Assembly (NCBI GenBank): GCA_050743625.1
Contig: JBOGED010000311.1
Coordinates: forward strand, 1 to 9,682
Length of the DNA: 9,682 nt
DNA from: JBOGED01 sp050743625
GTDB taxonomy: Bacteria > Actinomycetota > Nitriliruptoria > Euzebyales > Egibacteraceae
Reading direction: 5' to 3'
A program made the position numbers and the translations under genes. Of this stretch, positions 6,620 to 9,682 are shown piece by piece (position 1 is the first letter of the stretch; the number at the start of each line of letters is the position of its first letter). The notes beneath the pieces were generated by a model. It did no database searches and had not been told where the DNA came from. It saw only the letters and a list, made by a program, of their open reading frames with translations.

Positions 6620-9600
6620 CCACCCAGTGCATCCCCAAGTGGTCGGACCTAAGCCTCTACGTGACCGCGGACTTCGACCCGTCCTCGGCGATCACCTTCG
6701 CGTTCGGCCTATCCGGTTTCTTCCTTCCCAGCCGTTTCGGGCCCGCGGCGGGAGGCCCGAGCCGACCCGTGCCGCCCAGGGCATACATGGTCCCGCAGCG
6801 TGACATCCTCGCCGAGCGGGCAGAGCTCGAGCTATTCCTGACGGCGATCAAGGACCAGATCGACCAGGCCGCGGCGGTCGACGCGAAGGCCACCGTCCAG
6901 GTCTACGTCTGGGACACGCTCACGTTCGAGCACCTCACCCGTGTGATCGGCCGCCACTTGGCCTGGCTCCTGACCAGCGGGAACATCGCGACCCTCGCAT
7001 GGCTGTTCCCACCCGACGACGTGGTTGCCAACTATCGCCTTGCCAAGCACCCCGCGGTGAGCGTCGTCGGCGACGCCATCCGGTCTATCGTCGCCACCGA
7101 TCGCGCCCACGCCTACACCCTGCTGGAGACCGCTCGTGCCTACCACCAGGGTGGAGGCTTCAACCTCAACTGGCTGAACACGCCAGCGTATTGGACCACG
7201 GAGTTCTCGGACCAGATCTCCGGCGAGAGGGCGTTCGACATCTGGACGAGGCGCAACCGCCCGAACCTCCCGTTCACCGCGCTCGTCGGTATGTTGGAGC
7301 GGACCGTCAAGGCGCGCCTCTCGGCGTTGCAGACCGTGACCCGCCGCCTTCGCGACGACCTCCCCGGTCTGCTCCAGCGCAAGGCTCCCAAAGCTGCTGA
7401 CCTGCCGCCTCCGGCGCACCTGCCCGGGTCCTCTCTCCTCGGCAGCCTCCTCCACACCCATGCGCGGCTAAACGCCGCCGCCGCCCGGCACGAGAACGCC
7501 CGCCTCCGGGCCATGGCCCCCCACGAGCGAGAGGCCCGGTTCGCGAGCATCCGATGCCCGGCCCGCCTCTCCGGCGCCGAGGGGACGGCCGCGCTCGGCT
7601 CGTTCGGCCTCCAGCCCGCGCGTGGGCGGCTCGTCTACCAGGTCGCTCCCGGGTCCACGGAGGCCAAGGCCGAGGCCGGTGGCTTCGCCTGGGCGATCAG
7701 TCCTGAGAACCGGCTCGGGTTGCTCGATCGGAGCCTCTGGGCGGACAATCTCCAGAGCCAGCCGTGGTGGCAGAGCCGCCCCGGCTGGGTCAACTCATAC
7801 CAGGACGCTCTCGGCGTCACCATACGGGCGTTCGACCGGTACCAGCGCCTCGTCGCCGTCGACCTTGCCCAGCCCGACCTCGTCGACGGGCTGTCGCGGG
7901 CGGGCCTTGTCGACCTCGACGCGCCGTGCATCCTCGACCCGGTGTCCAAGGACTTCCTCAGCGGTAAGGTCGAGAAGGCGGCCAAAGCCGTCAAGAACCC
8001 GCCGAAGGCCGCGCGCAGGGAAGCCGCCATCCGCGACGCGCTCGGGGTGAGGAGGGGCGGTCCGCGTCGCACGCCGCCGGTTCCCGCCGAAGACTTCCTC
8101 TGGGACGCCGCGCATCTCGAGCAAGCGCGAGTGGCTCGACCCACCGCGGCGCTCCAAGCGACGTTGCGCGCGAGGACGGGAGCCGCGAAGGAGCCGGACC
8201 TCAACATCCATCAATGGGACGCCTGGGAACACGCGCTCACACGGCGGCTCACGCTGATCTGGGGACCACCTGGCACCGGCAAGTCCCGCACCCTCGGCGT
8301 TGTCCTCGACGGTGTCACGCTTGACGAGGGCAACAAGGATCGACCCACGACGGTGCTGTTCACGGCTCAGACGTACACCGCCATCGATAACGTCCTCGGT
8401 CCTTACGTCATCCGTAACCCCGGCGCCGCGACCTTCCGGATCCGATCGGGTAGCGCCAAAGCGCCGCAAGGGGCGGCCGGTGGCGTGGACGTGAACACCG
8501 ACGACCCCCGAGACATGAGCCGCGTCGCCGCGGCCATCGCGAGCCCAGGGCCGGTCGTGCTCGCCGCTCCGCCCCAGCAGGCGCAGAAGGTGATCGAGCA
8601 GCTATCCGGGGCCGCGGCGGGAAGCGTCCTCGACTTCGTGGTCATCGACGAGGCGGGCCAGATGGATGTTGCCCACGCGTTGCTGGTCCTGGCCGGGGTC
8701 ACGGCGGGCGCGCAGGTCGTGGTCGCTGGTGACCCTTTGCAACTGCCGCCCATTCACCAGGTCGACCCGCCCGAGTCGCTCGCCGCCGAGGTCGGCCCGA
8801 TCTACTCGTTCTACCGCGACCGGCACGGGGTACCAGAGAAGATCCTGCTCACCAACTACCGGTCGAACGCCGAGATCGTCTCGCTCGCCCGCTACGCCGG
8901 CTACCCGCCGGGCTTCATGGCGGCGACGCCCGGGCTACGCCTGCCAGCCGGCCGCGCGCCTGCCGCGGCGCCGCGGGGATGGCCGTCGCGCATCGACTGG
9001 GACCCCGGGTTCGCCGCCCTGTCAGATCCAGATCGCCCCGTGATGTGCGTGACCTATCCCGAAGGTGTCGCAGGGCAGTGGAACCAGTTCGAGGCGGACC
9101 TCACCGTCGGCGCCGCCGCGCTTGTCGCGCGACGGCTCGAGCGTCACCTGGCAGGCGAGCCGCCCGATTGGCTGTGGGCACGGGGTCTCGGCGTCGTGAC
9201 ACCCCACCGCGCCCAACGAGCGCTGGTGGATGCCGGCCTCCGCGATGCCTTCTCCACATCCACCGCGGCGGAGATCCACGCGGCCGTCGACACCGTGGAG
9301 CGGTTCCAGGGGCAGGAGCGATGGGTCATCCTCGCCTCCTACGCCGTGGGCGACCCGGACACGGTGGCCGACGAGGCCGAGTTCCTCCAGAGCCTGAACC
9401 GGTTCAACGTGCTCGCCACGCGCGCCAAGGCCAAAGTCGTGGTGTTCGTGCCCGACGAGTTGCTCGCGCACATCGGGACGGACATCGAGGTGATCCGGGC
9501 CAGTAAGCTCATCAAGTCCTTTGCCGGCACGTACTGCAACCAGAGCGCCCGCCTCGACGCCATCTACCACGATCCCCACCGCGGCGCGGTAACCATCCCC

Positions 9601-9624
9601 CTAACCCTCCGCTGGCGAGCGTAA
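6385..9624 (+). CDS. RNase H-like segment plus SF1 (Dna2/Upf1-type) helicase, C-terminal part of the nuclease-helicase gene
   Basis: Open without interruption to TAA 9622-9624. Homology-like sequence starts near 6500 (AETDRCFDEHHSL); the first 38 codons are out-of-frame nuclease sequence and ATG 6385 is probably not a start. One inserted base near 6495 fuses it to the nuclease, giving 1398 residues in total (numbering from ATG 5429). SLYVTADFDP (D415) and VQVYVWDTLTFEHL (D496) resemble the RNase H-like exonuclease segment of TM0106-type proteins. A linker of about 430 residues leads to the helicase: Walker A GPPGTGKS (946-953), motif II DEAGQ (1074-1078), motif III GDPLQLPP (1101-1108), TNYRS, motif V VERFQGQE (near 1290) and motif VI NVLATRAKAK (near 1327). 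All ATPase motifs are intact. Such enzymes translocate on single-stranded DNA and feed it to a nuclease; here it probably supplies the effector of the methylase-linked system. Confidence 0.88.
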   Translation: MRPSRPRHRPSVPPAVPAARWYHRACPYGHRPYRGSAARAETDRCFDEHHSLRAGRSIIPARARALAGGQIGIPGQNVTTQCIPKWSDLSLYVTADFDPSSAITFAFGLSGFFLPSRFGPAAGGPSRPVPPRAYMVPQRDILAERAELELFLTAIKDQIDQAAAVDAKATVQVYVWDTLTFEHLTRVIGRHLAWLLTSGNIATLAWLFPPDDVVANYRLAKHPAVSVVGDAIRSIVATDRAHAYTLLETARAYHQGGGFNLNWLNTPAYWTTEFSDQISGERAFDIWTRRNRPNLPFTALVGMLERTVKARLSALQTVTRRLRDDLPGLLQRKAPKAADLPPPAHLPGSSLLGSLLHTHARLNAAAARHENARLRAMAPHEREARFASIRCPARLSGAEGTAALGSFGLQPARGRLVYQVAPGSTEAKAEAGGFAWAISPENRLGLLDRSLWADNLQSQPWWQSRPGWVNSYQDALGVTIRAFDRYQRLVAVDLAQPDLVDGLSRAGLVDLDAPCILDPVSKDFLSGKVEKAAKAVKNPPKAARREAAIRDALGVRRGGPRRTPPVPAEDFLWDAAHLEQARVARPTAALQATLRARTGAAKEPDLNIHQWDAWEHALTRRLTLIWGPPGTGKSRTLGVVLDGVTLDEGNKDRPTTVLFTAQTYTAIDNVLGPYVIRNPGAATFRIRSGSAKAPQGAAGGVDVNTDDPRDMSRVAAAIASPGPVVLAAPPQQAQKVIEQLSGAAAGSVLDFVVIDEAGQMDVAHALLVLAGVTAGAQVVVAGDPLQLPPIHQVDPPESLAAEVGPIYSFYRDRHGVPEKILLTNYRSNAEIVSLARYAGYPPGFMAATPGLRLPAGRAPAAAPRGWPSRIDWDPGFAALSDPDRPVMCVTYPEGVAGQWNQFEADLTVGAAALVARRLERHLAGEPPDWLWARGLGVVTPHRAQRALVDAGLRDAFSTSTAAEIHAAVDTVERFQGQERWVILASYAVGDPDTVADEAEFLQSLNRFNVLATRAKAKVVVFVPDELLAHIGTDIEVIRASKLIKSFAGTYCNQSARLDAIYHDPHRGAVTIPLTLRWRA

Positions 9625-9661
9625 ACGACGCCCGCCCCAGGCGACCTCCCCTGTGTCGGCT

Positions 9662-9682
9662 CAGGTCCGGAATCCGGACCTG
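9662..9682 (+). terminator. Palindrome after the helicase, possible terminator, cut by the window edge
   Basis: CAGGTCCGG (9662-9670) and CCGGACCTG (9674-9682) are perfectly complementary around the loop AAT, 37 bp past the helicase stop. The right arm ends exactly at the window edge, so a longer stem or a T-run cannot be judged. The position fits an operon terminator. Confidence 0.45.

Noticed and set aside
6832..7461. - strand open frame opposite the helicase gene
   Set aside because: Antisense shadow of the intact helicase gene; no motif and no Shine-Dalgarno-supported start.

Overview
The window is very GC-rich, with strongly G/C-ending codons, and looks like chromosomal or island DNA from a high-GC bacterium, most likely an actinobacterium. 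That assignment rests on composition and protein style only; no rRNA, tRNA or other taxonomic marker is present.

Layout from left to right: (1) the C-terminal 524 residues of an SbcC/SMC-like ABC ATPase whose start lies outside the window; (2) a compact type II toxin-antitoxin pair on the + strand, a ribbon-helix-helix antitoxin overlapping a MazF-like toxin; (3) about 350 bp without a convincing gene, holding a 17-bp-stem hairpin; (4) a second toxin-antitoxin pair on the - strand, a VapB-like antitoxin followed directly by a PIN-domain toxin, with one apparent single-base indel in each gene; (5) a decayed partial copy of the MazF gene; (6) a large Zn-ribbon adenine-type DNA methylase (COG1743/DUF1156-like), split by an apparent +1 frameshift at a C6 tract; (7) overlapping its 3' end, a nuclease-helicase gene of about 1398 codons once lesions are repaired: a Cas4/RecB-like PD-(D/E)XK nuclease with probable Fe-S cysteines, an RNase H-like segment and a complete SF1 (Dna2/Upf1-type) helicase.

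The methylase and the nuclease-helicase look like a two-gene operon. A modification enzyme paired with a DNA-translocating nuclease suggests a restriction-modification-like or anti-phage system, analogous in logic to type III R-M (Mod + Res) but built from different families. The SbcC-like ATPase and the two toxin-antitoxin modules fit a defence-island setting, but their functional link to the operon is inference.

A dominant oddity is a set of single-base indels, mostly in short G or C runs, plus one in-frame TAG. They break the methylase, the nuclease half of the fusion and both genes of the second toxin-antitoxin pair, while the ATPase fragment, the MazEF-like pair and the 3-kb helicase half read cleanly. 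Each break can be repaired by one base to restore family-like sequence, so sequencing/assembly error and recent gene decay are both possible and should be separated before any functional claim.
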